Shown here one piece after another: positions 1-12,500 of a stretch of DNA of 64,000 bases (its first letter is position 1; every line of letters starts with the position of its first letter). Origin of the DNA: Brachycybe producta (Eukaryota > Arthropoda > Diplopoda > Playtdesmida > Andrognathidae); NCBI GenBank assembly GCA_036925085.1, contig JAUPFP010000041.1:1580001-1644000 (forward strand), given 5' to 3'. A program made the translations under genes and the position numbers. The notes below the pieces were generated by a model, which worked only from the letters and a program-made list of their open reading frames with translations, had not been told where the DNA came from and made no database searches.

Positions 1-962
1 CCACATGGAGTTTAAAAGGTTATTCACCTCAAAAACTCGATCGGTAACCGATCACTAACACCAATAAAGACATTTTTCAAACTCCTACACTGGAATCAGA
101 TCTGGAAACAAAGTCTCGCACAATCTGTACGATACAACCCCAGATCTGTTCCACATTTACTACACCTACAAAAAAACACACCCACTTGGACCACCTACAA
201 AAATGGCCCAACCACAACTGATACTCAACAGTGAGGAGGGTTCTACCAACCCTCCCTTTAGCCAAGAACCTACACAACCTTCTCAATCTTCAGTCTTCTC
301 AGCCTATGCAGACATTGGCACCTGGACAAGCCCTTCCCATTCTCTCTGGGAGTGACACTTTGAACTTGTCCCACAGCAGCCAGGGTGACCACCGCCCAAC
401 ATGTAAGAAGTCGAAGACACCGAAACCATCCCAACCAAACCTCTCGCTGCCTGCAGTCACGGACCTCTCCGATATCGTCAGGCTCTGGACCATCCTGGGA
501 ACACAGCTGACTACTCAATGGTCTACCAGCTGTTCCAGGCCAAAATCATCAAGGAGCAGACACCAATCTACCCCTTGAGAGCCCGAACCTCAACGACACT
601 TGAACCCAGAGTCACCGATAGATCACCACCGACCAAGCACCAGTTCACATGAACCACTGCCCATCAGGAGGACCTATCCGATGACTCTGGGACCTCCGAG
701 GATGTCAACAGCTCACCAATCCTACCCTGAGGCTCATCACATCGGTGCCGGGAAGCGGATCGACCGCGTTCCCAACCAATCGAGCCAAGCTACTACGACT
801 ACAAATCAAGTGGGTCGGACAATGGCAGTGACTGCCCCAGTTCACCTCCAGACAACTACAACCGAAGCTCCATCTACGCTACGCAATTTCCTCCTCGAGA
901 AAACCGCCACAGGGACCAAGGGCCAAACCCCAACACTATAGGGTGAGGCCAGGTCCTGGAAG
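1..962. other. Degenerate retroelement-like sequence, no intact frame
   Basis: This stretch lies directly upstream of the gag remnant and has the same less AT-rich character. Several open stretches of about 100 codons exist on both strands, but none keeps a recognisable domain and the likely frame shifts more than once. It is most simply the decayed leader and gag N-terminal part of the same Gypsy-like element. No LTR boundary could be identified. Confidence 0.4.
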
Positions 963-1560
963 GTGTCTATAGGGCACCACCCAGAGTACTTACTGTGGAG
1001 GAACTCAATAAGAAATACGGAAGCCGCGACCCTGCCGACTATCAAAAAATTCGATGGGTTAAGCTCCTTCCATGTCTTCTTAGAAGAGTTCGAGGAAGTT
1101 GCCAACTTACACCGATGTAGTGACCACCACAAGGAGGATGTTATGACCACCTGCCTCACTGGACCAGCTCGATCATGGCTTAGCAAGCTTCGCTACCGCC
1201 ACCCGGACTTGACCTGGCCTGAACTCAGAAAGAGAATGATCTCCGCATTCGGAAAACTGAATGAACGAACTCTACTAGAAAAATGCTACTGAGAACTACG
1301 CCAAAAGGAGGGAGAAAGCACCCAAGCCTTCATCTGGAAATTCGTCGAACTAGAGGATAAAATCTACCTCGACCTATCCGACGAACTCCGGATCAATCAG
1401 CTCCGGTGATCACTCCATCCAACCATCCAAGATGTAGTGGACTCTGCCCCCCCCCTCATTCATTCAGCTCCTTCAAATAAGCTGCCCTAAGCATAGAGGT
1501 GATCCTCTACTCAAAGGATAAGTGGTCACTAGCTCCTGAAGCAGTAGATGGCCTTCCAGA
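963..1560 (+). pseudogene. Ty3/Gypsy-type gag remnant
   Basis: The frame from 963 reads a retrotransposon gag (PF03732-type) core: a KKFDG start, then LTGPARSWLSKL, then a TWPELRKRMISAFGKL helix. This is the usual 'arsWw..l...sW.el...f' pattern of Gypsy Gag. It is dead. In-frame TGA codons occur at about 1290 and 1410, and the frame continues in a different register after the poly-C run at about 1448-1456 (SFIQLLQISCPKHRG). No protease or reverse transcriptase follows. Class is known from the family; the breaks are seen directly. Confidence 0.75.
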
Positions 1561-1860
1561 AAGTGACAACCAAACCTGATGGGGAGCAACGTGCGGTAAC
1601 CGCACCAGCTACTCAAATTTGTGTGAGTAGCCTGCAGGGAGGAAAGGGGCGTTCACAGTAATGTAGTCTCCGGGCTCAAAATTCATAGTTGCGGCATTGG
1701 GTACGGGTACTATTTTAATGAATGGCAGAACAGGTCTAAACAACAGTAGGAATAGTTGGAAGGTTAGGAAATTAAGCTTGTTGCGGGGGGTCTGGAGAGT
1801 GCAGTACGCCCAAGTACGCTCAGCACGCAACCATGTCATTGAATAACAAACGAACCTTAC

Positions 1861-1989
1861 CTTGGAAATCGCCTCATCTGATTTCCGACTATCGTTCGTA
1901 GTCCTGGGCTTCTTCACCAATAACGAACATTCTTGTTTCTCTTCGTTGCTTCCGACAGAAGCGCAAAAACATTTGGACTCTCCGTCCAT
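1861..1989 (-). CDS. Possible first coding exon of an unidentified gene leaving the window on the left
   Basis: On the minus strand an ATG at 1989 opens 43 codons (MDGESKCFCASVG... to ...KSDEAISK), ending exactly at a strong splice donor CAAG|GTAAGG (1861/1860). The segment upstream (1990-2050) is purine-rich, like a 5' leader, and is followed by AT-rich promoter-like DNA. The peptide is charged, with two cysteines, and is not recognised. If real, the rest of the gene lies beyond position 1 and the gag remnant sits in its first intron. Direction matches the other genes here. A chance ORF is the alternative. Confidence 0.4.
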
Positions 1990-2049
1990 TTGTTCTTCTC
2001 TCTCGGCCTGACTCCCTTCCCTTCCTTCCTTCCCTCTGAAAGAAAGCAC

Positions 2050-2600
2050 ATGGCGCCGTGAATTTATGAAATTGGGAATGATAGCGACAATAATAGTAAA
2101 TACCAGTAAAACAATATTCGCGCCGGAATAAAAAAAAAATTAGATCACGTAATCACGATAACCTTTTTCAAAATCCAACGATAATGTCGTTTCGTTCTTT
2201 GTCTCACGTTTGTGTGAGAACAGCTCTTCTATTAATGTGTCAATCTCCCTCTTTCGGATAAAAGAAGGCACGATAATACACAACTACGGTTATTTTTCGA
2301 AGCTACGGCCATAAGACGACAATAAAAGCGAAAAATAAACTAGTATGGCGCACTCCACCAAATTTTGTAATTAATCTGAAATTTCCCTCAAAGCAAATAA
2401 TCGAAAATCTCCCCTTGACTTAGCAAACACAACATCTCTTCCCCCCAGAGACAAAATAATTTAAAAGTAATATCCCCCTTAATTCTAAAACGAAAAAAAA
2501 AGCATTTTAAGGAGACGTTATTTTTTTCTTAAAATTAAACCCCTACTACACAAAAATTAAAACGAATTTTAATCCCAAAAAAACGATAATTAAAATATGA
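2050..2600. other. AT-rich non-coding stretch
   Basis: AT-rich sequence with poly-A and poly-T runs. No coding frame, clear repeat ends or RNA gene was seen. It would be the promoter region if the exon at 1861-1989 is real. Confidence 0.4.
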
Positions 2601-2609
2601 ATTTATAAT

Positions 2610-3545
2610 TTAAATTACGCCCCCTCGCTGCATCTGGTTCCTCCGGTTTCTTTGGCGTGGGTCGGAACTGGTAAACGTCGATCTGTAATTTCGTTGCCTG
2701 GTCTTCTCCTAGTGATCCGGCTCCAGATGACCTCCTTGGTCTCTGGCTCCAGGTTCTGCCTCTGTTCACAAGATGTTTAAATCCTCCAGCATACGCAGGG
2801 GGACGACTTGAGACTGTGGGATTGCTCCCAAAACGATAGACTCCATGAAGTCAAGCTGCTGTGTTGCTAGGTGGGCGTTTCCATCTTGCTCCGTCAGTCG
2901 ACTGTGAATGACGTTACGATGTCCTCGGCTACTTGGAATCAGGGTCACCACCATAGAAGAAATCACCACCTCCAGAATTCCGCACATTGACTTGTCCCAG
3001 GGCTGTGGATAAATCAGCTGCAATGTCCCCGGCTCGGCGTTGTTGTGAAGAACGAAGACTGGCCAGTGGTCTAAAACTTGGATGATCGCTGCAGTCCAGA
3101 GCCGGTCCAATCGCGGACGGAGTTGGTCTTCCTTGATGCCATCATCGCTATGGAAGAAACCTAAATATCTGAAGACATTTTTCCCCTAACGACGACCAAA
3201 AGATACTAAACCGGCCAACAGCCGAAACTGTTGCCGGTTTGACAACTTCCCATCTGACATTGTTGAGGGGGCGGCGGCGGTGAGACCTTCGGGATTGCTC
3301 CCGTAGCTGGTCCAGTCAGCGGTCGGCTTGGCTGACCATGTTCCCTCACGAAGATTGCATCTCTCTTCGCTGCCTCCTCCTATCTGCGGCGCCTTGTCCT
3401 TTCCGGTCTTGTCCCGGTACGTGGGGATGGCGACCTGGCTACATATGGGCTGTCTCGTACTTTGGCGGCTGGCATCTTTTTCTGCTCGCTGTTCCTCACG
3501 AGGCCGACTCCTGAAGACATCTGGGGTCCCTGGACCTCTCAATGA
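2610..3545 (-). pseudogene. Retroelement-like minus-strand reading frame with one nonsense codon
   Basis: Reading the minus strand from 3542, one frame runs about 117 codons, meets a TAG at 3186-3188, and continues in the same frame for about 140 codons (FRYLGFFHSDDGIKEDQLR, then ...LDHWPVFVLHNNAEP...) to a stop at 2766. Further coding-like sequence to about 2610 is interrupted by two more stops. The N-terminal part is rich in charged residues and resembles a gag-type or ORF1 protein only in composition. No family is recognised. It probably belongs with the inverted element copy just to its right. Confidence 0.4.
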
Positions 3546-4639
3546 TGAACTTTTCTCGCTGGATCCTAGCGGGATTGCTCACCGCAGGCGGGAGAGCTTC
3601 TCTCGTTAGAACCACAATTTTTGACAAAATGGAGATCTTCTACACGGCTGTAGGCAAATTAAGGGGTCGATTAGGTCGATGCACGTACCCTCGCATTTCT
3701 TTCTCCCTTCGTTCTGCCGCTCCGACGAGAGCTTCCTAGCTCGGCAGGTAAACACCCATCCAAAAGACTTCCCAGAGGAGTATCCATTTCCTCTAGTGGT
3801 CTCGAGAACTGTAGGAACGGATCCCTCGCTGGCCCATCATAAACAACATTTGGCTCTGGATTGACGTTTTGGCATCGCTCCAGAGGGGAATGAATAAGCT
3901 AAACGAAATTAGTACATTCACCTTCTGGCTTCTCCCATTTTTTCGTTTTTGACGAATCCCCTGATGCTTTTCCATTTGAGGGCGGCCAAAGTATGGCATT
4001 GCTGCAGGACGTAATTCCTGCAGCGATGGCATCGTCGTTCTCCTCACCAAACAGCATCTTCAGCCACTCCGGCGTCATTATGTCGGCTTCTAGGTCCAGC
4101 TCCACTTCAGACTGCTTTCTGCATTCAGGCTGCTCACTTCCTTTGGATCCCGACATCGTCTTTCCAAAAAGTCTATTCTTTGCAGAATTAGATTTCAAAG
4201 TGGCATCAAAAATGGCAGTTGGCTTCTCGCGTGATCCTATGGGGCTCTCACTTCCAATTTCCGGCCAGAAGTGGGAGGAGCTTTTCTCTTTAGAAAATTC
4301 TCTCATCTTTTTTTCCCACCAGGCGGCACTCTGTATAGTGGCAAATTTGAATTTTTGCCGTTTCTATGTCCAATTCAGATGTTATTCCATCTTTTGAGAT
4401 GGTTTTAACGCTGGATTCTCTTTTCCCCACTCCTGAATAATGTTTTTTAACATCCATTTCAGGTCCCACACGTGTCTGCACACGTGGGGGCTGTAGATGT
4501 CTCTTTCTTAGATACATTTTTGGCCATCCCATGTGTTTTTCTTTTTTCCCCTTCACTGAAATTTCTTCTGAAATTTCACTGGATTGTTTGTCGACAGTGA
4601 TTTCAGTTAGGCCTTCTTCTCTGAAATCTTCAGGAGGGT

Positions 4640-5560
4640 TATTTTGGTCAACTTTGGCCGAGATTAGTCCTCCCCTTTGGTTACTCCAAATTTCACCGTC
4701 ACCTGATTCCCAATTTTCACAGGGGCGGCTACTCTAAATTTCGCCATCACCTGCTTTTCCATGATCACAGGAATGGGTACTCCAAATTTCACCATCACCT
4801 GCTCAATGTCCACAGGGATGGGTACTCCAAATTTCGCCATCACCTGCTCCTCACCGAGCTTTGTCATGACGTCCATCTTGGATGCCATGATAAGCTCACT
4901 TTGCAGTGGCATCGTTTGCTGACCTTTCCCAGAAATGGTCTGAAACCCTCCACTCACAAAGTTACCATTCACAGGTAAAGTTACTCCAAATTTCGCTTCA
5001 ACCTGCATTTTCTTCACCATGGGTTTAACCTCAAAATCCATCTTGGCATCCCCACTTTGCAGTGGTTTTTTTGATTGACCTTCCCATTGGATAGTACGAC
5101 TTTGGATTCCAACTGCAACTCTTGCAGATGTCAGCCTTGTTGATTCTTCTCGTTCCGCTGTGCCCCAACTCTTTAGTAACGTTGCTTCCTCCGTATGTTG
5201 ATCTTCTTGGCACAGGGCTGTGGATTTTTCAGATGTCTCTAGCTGTCGTTCCCAATGACACAGGCCTGTCGAACCTCGATGCACATAACCCTTGGTTGCT
5301 CAGAAACTTCCTCTTGTTGGTCAGCAGCCTGAACCACTTGAAGATTCTCCCATCACAACTACTTCGGGCATCACTACTTTGGGGATGAGTGGCACCCTTG
5401 ATAGTTTAAAGCCTCTTCTGTTAAATTCTCTAAATGAAAATAGTGCGTCACGCCATTACGTGCACAGGCAGCATTTTCATTCCACAAAGGATGCTGGCCA
5501 CGCGATTTTCAAGTGGAAAATCAAAAATTCACCGCAAAATAGCGACAAGCACGACTGGCT
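4640..5560 (-). mobile_element. Unrecognised element, minus-oriented copy
   Basis: This segment is a diverged inverted copy of 7910-8715. Reading both copies 5' to 3' gives matching peptides: NGVTHYFHL in each, then RVMCIEVR, then STRLTS...VAVGI...TIQ...KKPLQSG. The minus copy then carries about five short repeats of a VMAKFGVPIPV-like unit (4664-5030), where the plus copy has two weaker ones (MGVAAPV, KLGVAAPE). Frames are broken in both. I do not recognise the protein; composition and decay suggest a retroelement ORF. Confidence 0.55.
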
Positions 5561-6480
5561 GGAGTGGAAGTTCTGGCAGTTCTTTTTTACTGTTTGACGG
5601 TGTGTTGTTAGGTCAATGACTGAATACACAGTGGTGAAGGTGGTGGAACCGCCATGACTCTTGTCATGGTGGTGCAGCCACTGCAGAAAGCACTTTTCTG
5701 ACAGGTTCGGCCCATCCGATCACCGTTGCGCTTGGGGAGACCCAAGTTAGTGTTTGGACGGTGGGAACCCGGAAGAGGGTGGTTTTTATTGTCCGAAGGC
5801 GGTGAATCATGGTTTTGAACGTAATTTACTGACTTTGGACTGTGGAAACGTGAATTCGCATGGTGAAAACCCGTTGAATCCACGGTTGGAAATGGTTTCT
5901 AACCATGATTTTCATTCTTTTTAGGTCCACCACAGAGGAAAAAGAGAAGAGACGGTGGGAGCCGCTGACGGTCAGCCTCCCTCAGCTCGTTGCATCCTGG
6001 GGATGCCGAGCTGTTGGAGTCGGAGTCGGAAGGCTCCCCATCACTTACAGGGCGGGAAGCGGCTGATGCCGATGGTGAATCGATAGGTTCTCCGTTGGCA
6101 GAGGCCGTGGATAGTGCGCAACCTGCCCATTCGACTCCGACTGATGTCAGAGCCTTCTGGAGTAGGTATCTGCAGTCTCCCCAAGGGAAACGGCTCCTAC
6201 CACCATTCAGTCGGTGGCGGCGGTAGTTTATCTGGCTGGTGCAACTGCAGAGGCGGGTTCTGATGGAAGGAAAGTGGCTACTGTTCGGGTAACCACTAGT
6301 ACCCAAGAACCCACTCTCCGTCTGTCCGCCACCTCCTAGACTGGTCTAGGGTGGAGGATAATGAGGATGTCTCCTTGGGGCATCCTTGGTCATTGACGCA
6401 GTCGTCAACGCTCTTCAGAGGACTCTTCGGAGTCTGATGGGAGTAGTGCGGGATCTCACGGAGTTCTCCCCACTGTTCCA

Positions 6481-6840
6481 ATGTCTTTGGAGGCCGTGGC
6501 TGAAACCCCGGCCAAAAAAGACCGCTTGGATCGGTTGGATGAAATGCGACGGACCATGGTCCAGAAAGGTGGCTTCGTGGTCGTGGACCAATGGTATTTC
6601 ATCAGGGAGATTCCCACTGTGCAGGTGAGGAAGGATGGTGCCAGGAGACATAAAAAGAAGTCCAGAGCCGCACGGATCACTGCTCGGGTCAAGGCTCTTG
6701 CAGAGAGGCCTGGCTGAAAGCCCGCGAGGAGGCATTGAAGAAGTTCATGCCTGCTGTGGGTCTTCCTGTCGAAACTCTCGCCCGCCCTGAAGGTTGTCCA
6801 GAGGCTGCTTGGCTGGGGAGTCCGGCTACTGTTTCGGGTC
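6481..6840 (+). pseudogene. Broken ORF of the unrecognised element
   Basis: From 6481 the plus strand encodes a basic, helical peptide (MSLEAVAETPAKKDRLDRLD, later DGARRHKKKSRAARITARVK) to a TGA at about 6717. The sense then resumes one base later as a continuous frame (AWLKAREEALKKFMPAVGLP...). A single frameshift therefore separates two parts of one original ORF. The basic stretch could bind nucleic acid, as in an ORF1 or gag protein, but no domain is recognised. Flanking DNA at 6000-8000 is clearly more GC-rich than the rest of the window. Confidence 0.4.
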
Positions 6841-6848
6841 CACTTGAA

Positions 6849-7514
6849 GCCGCAGCTGGATGTGCCAGCTGGCAGCCGGACAATTCCAAAAGGGACCGGT
6901 GAGCAGAGAAGGCTGCTCAGCCTCCAGTACCCGCTCCTGGTAAACTGGGAAAACCTGCAAGTGGTGGTGGTGACAAAGGACAAAAATGGTCCCGCCCTCA
7001 CCCTACCTGTTGCCGAAAGCTCGAGAGGCCAGAAGGTCAGGTCCTCATGTCAGGGAAAGGCCTTCCAACCTCGGAAGCCTCTGAGCTTAGATGATAAGCT
7101 CAAGCTTCTTCCATCTCAGACAGCGAGCTTGCACTGGGCCATTGTTCGTGTGGTAGGTGCAAGTGAGTGGCAGGAGTTTGAGCCGCAGCTGGATGTGCCA
7201 GCTGGCAGCCGGACAATTCCAAAAGGGACCGGTGAGCAGAGAAGGCTGCTCAGCCTCCAGTACCCGCTCCTGGTAAACTGGGAAAACCTGCAAGTGGTGG
7301 TGGTGACAAAGGACAAAAACGGTCCCGCCCTCACCCTACCTGTTGCCGAAAGCTCGAGAGGCCAGAAGGTCAGGTCCTCATGTCAGGGAAAGGCCTTCCA
7401 ACCTCGGAAGCCTCTGAGCTTAGATGATAAGCTCAAGCTTGTTCCAGCTCAGACAGCGAGCTTGCACTGGGCCATTGTTCGTGTGGTAGGTGCAAGTGAG
7501 TGGCAGGAGTTTGA
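6849..7514 (+). repeat. Two-copy tandem duplication, 333-bp unit
   Basis: 6849-7181 and 7182-7514 are near-identical direct copies, with only about three to five substitutions visible. The junction falls after 'caggagtttgag'. The unit is exactly 111 codons, so the duplication does not disturb whichever frame was coding. It makes the 265-codon open stretch at 6844-7641, but an alternative frame (...PVPAPGKLGKPASGGGDKGQ...) looks more protein-like. The near identity means the duplication is far younger than the decay around it. Confidence 0.85.
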
Positions 7515-7909
7515 GCGGTGGGCTGCGGAGTTTCCTCCCCTGCAGGAAGCTCCAGCCCAGGGACCACTCAGCACAGGGAAACCTCCTGTCGGTTTTGGTG
7601 TTGCGCCAATTGCGAGTGCCACGACAGCTGTTGGCCAGTAGCGAATCACAAGAGAATGGCGATGCAGGCTACCAGTGCACCAGCCCATGGTGTGGTAGCC
7701 AAAGCTGTTGGTGGCAAGTCAGCCGACTCTTGCACCGAAGGAGAAACCATCCTTCGGGACGGTCGAGGAAGGTTTGTCTCAGCACGGCTTCTTTGAAGCC
7801 GAGTACGGTTTCGGCCAGAAAACCTTCGGAGAAAGAGTCCGAGAGGGCAAAGGGGGCTAACCACCCACCTACGCCTGACCGGCCCGGTAAGTTGTCGGGG
7901 GCAACAACG

Positions 7910-8715
7910 GCGGTAGAATTTTCTGATACCATCAACGTTGATGAAATTCACATCTTGCCAAATGGTATGAAAATGGTTCCCGTCCATGTAAATGGTGTAA
8001 CACACTACTTTCATCTGGGTAACGTACAAAAGGCTTGAAACTTCTAAGGGCGCCACTCAGCCCCACAATAGTGACACCCAAAGCCGAAACAACGGAATAA
8101 ACGAAGTCAACTTGGAGTCATCAAAAAGTCCAAGCTGCAATTCGGCAACCAATTCGGCTCCGAGCTACCACGCGTTATGTGCATCGAGGTTCGATAGGAG
8201 GGATCTATAGGGGAACCCAAAAACCTGTGCCAAAATGACCGACATACGGCTGCTGCAAAGGAACAAAAGAGAAGCCAAATTGTAGCCAGACAAGAAGCAT
8301 CAACAAGACTGACATCGAAAAAGGAAATTGCAGTTGGAATCGAAAGTCCTACCATCCAAGGGGGAGGTCAACTCAAGAAACCACTGCAAAGTGGGCCGTC
8401 GAGACATTAAGGGAAAATGTCAGAACTAAGCCTTTAAGGGAACGGGAGTTAGCGAAAATGGGAGTAGCTGCTCCTGTAAAGGAACAAAAAGGAAACTTTG
8501 CAACTGGTCTTAGAAGTTGTCGTATCCAAGGGGGATACCAACCAACGTTACCACTGCAAAGGGGGCTCATCAGAACGTCTAAGGTGGATGCCGTGATGCA
8601 GTCCATGGGAAATCATGTTGCAGTGAAGCTAGGAGTAGCTGCTCCTGAGAAGGGAGAGGAACATCTTCAAGGAGAAGAGATGCCGCAAAATGGAAAAAAA
8701 GATAAGTTCTAAGGT
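7910..8715 (+). mobile_element. Unrecognised element, plus-oriented copy
   Basis: Inverted partner of 4640-5560. It encodes INVDEIHILPNGMKMVPVHV then NGVTHYFHLGNVQKA and a stop near 8038. After that, broken frames carry RVMCIEVR, the STRLTS...KKPLQSG block and a final frame, 8458-8712 (MGVAAPVKEQKGNFATG... to KKDKF). The block order is the same as in the minus copy, so the two are inverted paralogues and not a chance match. Function unknown. Confidence 0.55.
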
Positions 8716-8719
8716 GGAA

Positions 8720-9510
8720 CTAAGAAGGAACATCTTTATAAGGAAGATGTGAAAAAGGAAGTGTCAGGGTGGCATGAAAAACGATCAGGGTGATCGACAT
8801 TCTTCCTAAATTGTAGTTGACACAGAGACTGCTTATAAGTAGGTCAACCTGTCCTACCGATAAGCAATGTTCAATTTTCGACATCCAGATTTAAGACTAA
8901 ATTTGAATATCCAGAAAAACACAGATAAAAAGTAAAAGCGCTTAATAAAGATGCATTCCTAGAAACCAAATTTATTACACGCCAATCTGTTAATTCTACC
9001 AACCTTGGACGTGGGATACCTCTACTTCCTCAAGAGACCATAGGTGACTAATTCCATTAGATAGGAGCACACTTTCTTTATTGACATCTGATGGCAACAA
9101 AAGCATCATCGTATTGTTGCCCAGAGACAATTTCATTTAGTGCTTTTTCAAACTCGTGCGTTTAAGAACTACCTAAAAATGGAAACAAATGGGATCATTT
9201 TTATGACATTTACGTTTTATTTTATTTTATTTTTTTATTATAAAGAAATTAAAAACGAAGACAAGCCAAGGAAATTAATATACTGTATATGATCGTAAAA
9301 ATGCATTTATTTATTTGTAAAATAATTTCACTATGTACAACGTTTAGACTTTGAAACAAAGAGTTGTCTACAAATCGTAAACAAGACTCCCACGATATTC
9401 TGAAATATTAATTATCATAAAATAGAAATAAATCTTTATATAAACTTTTCATTATGGCAATAAATCTATTATTTATTTATGCGTTTCTTTTTCTGGAAAA
9501 TTATTATTTT
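8720..9510. other. AT-rich intergenic DNA downstream of MYLIP
   Basis: No gene or clear repeat ends were seen. Low-complexity A and T runs dominate 9180-9500. The likely MYLIP polyadenylation signal lies at its right edge. Confidence 0.5.
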
Positions 9511-9512
9511 TT

Positions 9513-9518
9513 TTTATT
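9513..9518 (-). promoter_or_regulatory. MYLIP: Candidate poly(A) signal of MYLIP
   Basis: AATAAA on the minus strand, about 60 nt after the MYLIP stop codon. Other AATAAA-like hexamers occur further downstream in the AT-rich DNA, so the site used is not certain. Confidence 0.4.
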
Positions 9519-9576
9519 ATGACAAAACAAAAAAAATGTACAAAAAATAACTCAAACACTGATAAAAACAACGAGT

Positions 9577-12500
9577 TCAACTCGTACGTTCAGTGTCGAG
9601 AAATGGAAGATATACAAACTGAGATTGCTCGATGGTTGAGCGACACAACGGACACCTTTCACAAAGAACAGCACAGTGGTTACAGCACGCAACGTGGCCA
9701 CAAGGAAAGAAAGCAGTGTCGATATCAGCATCCATGCACACGCGACACAACATTGCATCCTGTATGCTGCTCAATCGTCCACGAATTGCCTAGAAAAACA
9801 AAAAATGAAGACATACAGACTATGGCAAAAGCAACACATCTATGTAATAATAATACTCATACAGCACAAGATGATTTTTGACACAAGTGCTCATTTTCAC
9901 TCTCACAATCAATGCAATCGTTTTCATGATCTGATGTCAGTTCTATTTTATTGCAGCTATGAGACGGAAGTGATTCCTCCATCTGGTCGTCATCACATAG
10001 CGACTGTCGAGCTTGCCTATCTCGAGAGGCCTCGTAAAGAGTCCGGCGAGCATTGTCGTAAACCTCTCTGCAAGTCAGACGCACATCGAAAACGTAGTTC
10101 TTGCCGAGTGCAGTGTTTTCGTTGAAAAGGGAAACAATTGTCCCCTTCAAGTCACGTATAAACTGCGTGGTGACGGAACGTCTCACTGTTTCACAACTGT
10201 AAAACGCGTGTTTCTCTGTTACAGCTCTGTAAAGTCCATTTGCTGTTTTTGTCGCTTCCAATTTGTATTCCAAATTCAAAGTTTCAGAGTCTGTTATGCA
10301 ATTTAAAAAGAAACACTTCCCAGTATGACTTGCCATTTGAATACACGGGTATGAAATACTGGAATTAAAAAAAAACACAATGACAGACATGAGATTCGTA
10401 GCTCAATTCACAAAATAAACACATTTTTCAAATAAATTTCTTTCTTGAAATCTTCTTTCTTTGGGTAAATTCTGTATGGCAGTATGAAAATGATCTAATT
10501 TTACATTTGTTGTATTAATTTATGTGTTTTATTATTTTACTAGAATGAAAGCCCGTCTTCGACGGGTGTCACAGTTAGGCTTGCCACCTACAGACGACAG
10601 TTCTCCATTCGGAAAAACTGTCCTCCGGCCAGGACCGTGCTCCACGAACGTATTTAAGTTTTTATACAATTTATTGTGTGGAGGACATGTTTTGCCTTTG
10701 TGGAGGACGGTCCTGGTCGGAGGACATTTCCTCCGAATGGAGGACTGTCCTCCACAAAGGATTAAAGGTGGCAAGCCTAGTCAGTCTTACATAACATCTC
10801 AGAATGAGAACATTTTGCGATTTACATTGTGAGTACCGGTAAATACTTTGCTTGAACAAATCACTCCAGCCAGGACTTGAAAAGTGAGAGCACTTCTCTA
10901 TCAAAGACAACCAATTTTGCTACCAATGTAAATTTTGAGATCAAAGGTGACTCCTTTACCATAACCCACGTGGGTTAACATATTCTTCGAAAGAAAAAAA
11001 AACGTGATGCAATAAAACAAGCTTTCCTTCCTGCCAACTTTAATATGTTCAGGGGTAATTCTGGTGAAATTTGATGATTTTCCGCAAAAATGACGGAGAA
11101 ATGGAGGGAAAAATTGAAAACTCTAATGTACCCTATCAAGAAGCCCATCTAAAGATGTGTACACCGGTTAAATTTCACGATTCTAGCGTGTGTAGTTTCC
11201 GAGAACATTTGTGCACAATGGGAAGGAGGGAAAGAGCCTTAGCAAATTATGATATTAGAAGAAGATAGATTATTTTGTCTTTCATATTGACCAGGGTTAA
11301 ACATAAGTGTTGTTGTACTTCCTGTAAAATCCTTATTAAAATAATTATTATTAATAATAAAAAAACGATGAAAGCCTTTTTTTCTAAAAAAAAAAGCCAA
11401 TAAAAAGTTTATTTTAAAAGATATCATCATAGTAGGGCAAAAACGGAGTACATGAAATTTCTGTGGGATGGGACAGAACAGTTGAATGCGGGGATTAGAC
11501 TTGGGGACAGTTTAATGCAGCAGGTGCATGACTTCAAATATTTAGGATCTGTGCTGCAAGATGATGGGAGCTTAGACTTAGACATCACAAACCGGCTAAA
11601 AGCAGGTTGGCATAGGTGGAGGCAGGCTAGTGGGGTTTTATGTGACAGGAAGTTACCTATAAAATTGAAGAGAAAGTTTTATAGGACAGTAGTCAGACCA
11701 GCTATGTTGTATGGATCAGAGTGTTGGTCAATCAAGAAGGTGCATGAGGATAGAATGCAGGTAGCTGAGATGAGAATGCTAAGGTTTATGAGTGGGGTGA
11801 CCAGAAGGGATAGGATCAGAAATGATTTTATTAGGGGTAGTGTAGGGGTAACAAATATAGTAGAAAAGATGCATGAAAATAGGCTGCGGTGGTTTGGGCA
11901 TGTCCTCAGGAGTGGAGAAGATGGGCTGCTGAGGCAGGCAATGAACTTAAACCTGGGAATAAAACAGGGTAGAGGAAGACCCAAGTAAACCTGAGATGGG
12001 GTAGTAAAACGGGATATGGTGGCATGTGGGGTCACTGGTGGCTTGGTGCAAAATCGGAACGAGTGGAGAGTTAGAACCAGCAAGGCCGACCCTGCTGCTT
12101 GCGGGATAAGGTACAGGAAATGATGATAATGATGATGATCATCATCATCATCATAGAAATACCCCTTGTACTTATATACAGGCTTGCTGTTGAAAGTTGT
12201 GATAGTTCACTCTCACGACAGCAACTGTCTACATGTCTTGAAGTAACGTGATAGTTCTGTCATATGACAGTGTGACGTCGTCTACTTCATAGATATCACT
12301 GAGTCAACAACAGTGTTGCCTCTATCCCTCCAGAAGCCAAATTTCCCTACAAAGTGGATATTTCCCTACAAGCGGTCACTAAACAACTGTTATTATTGCG
12401 ACAGTACTATCAACTATCTAGTCAAACGAGATAGTGTGATAGTGCTATCGCAACAGTGCAATAGTAACTATCATGTGGTCTTCACAATGATAGTTCAACG

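Noticed and set aside
231-941. Plus-strand ORFs upstream of gag
   Set aside because: Frames change repeatedly, composition is low-complexity Ser/Thr/Pro/His, and there is no recognisable domain. They were treated as element debris.
6844-7641. A 265-codon protein-coding gene
   Set aside because: Its length comes from the 333-bp tandem duplication. Another frame gives a more protein-like and longer-range continuation, and no domain is recognisable.
11679-12083. A minus-strand ORF of 134 codons
   Set aside because: It is the antisense shadow of the LINE reverse transcriptase fragment.
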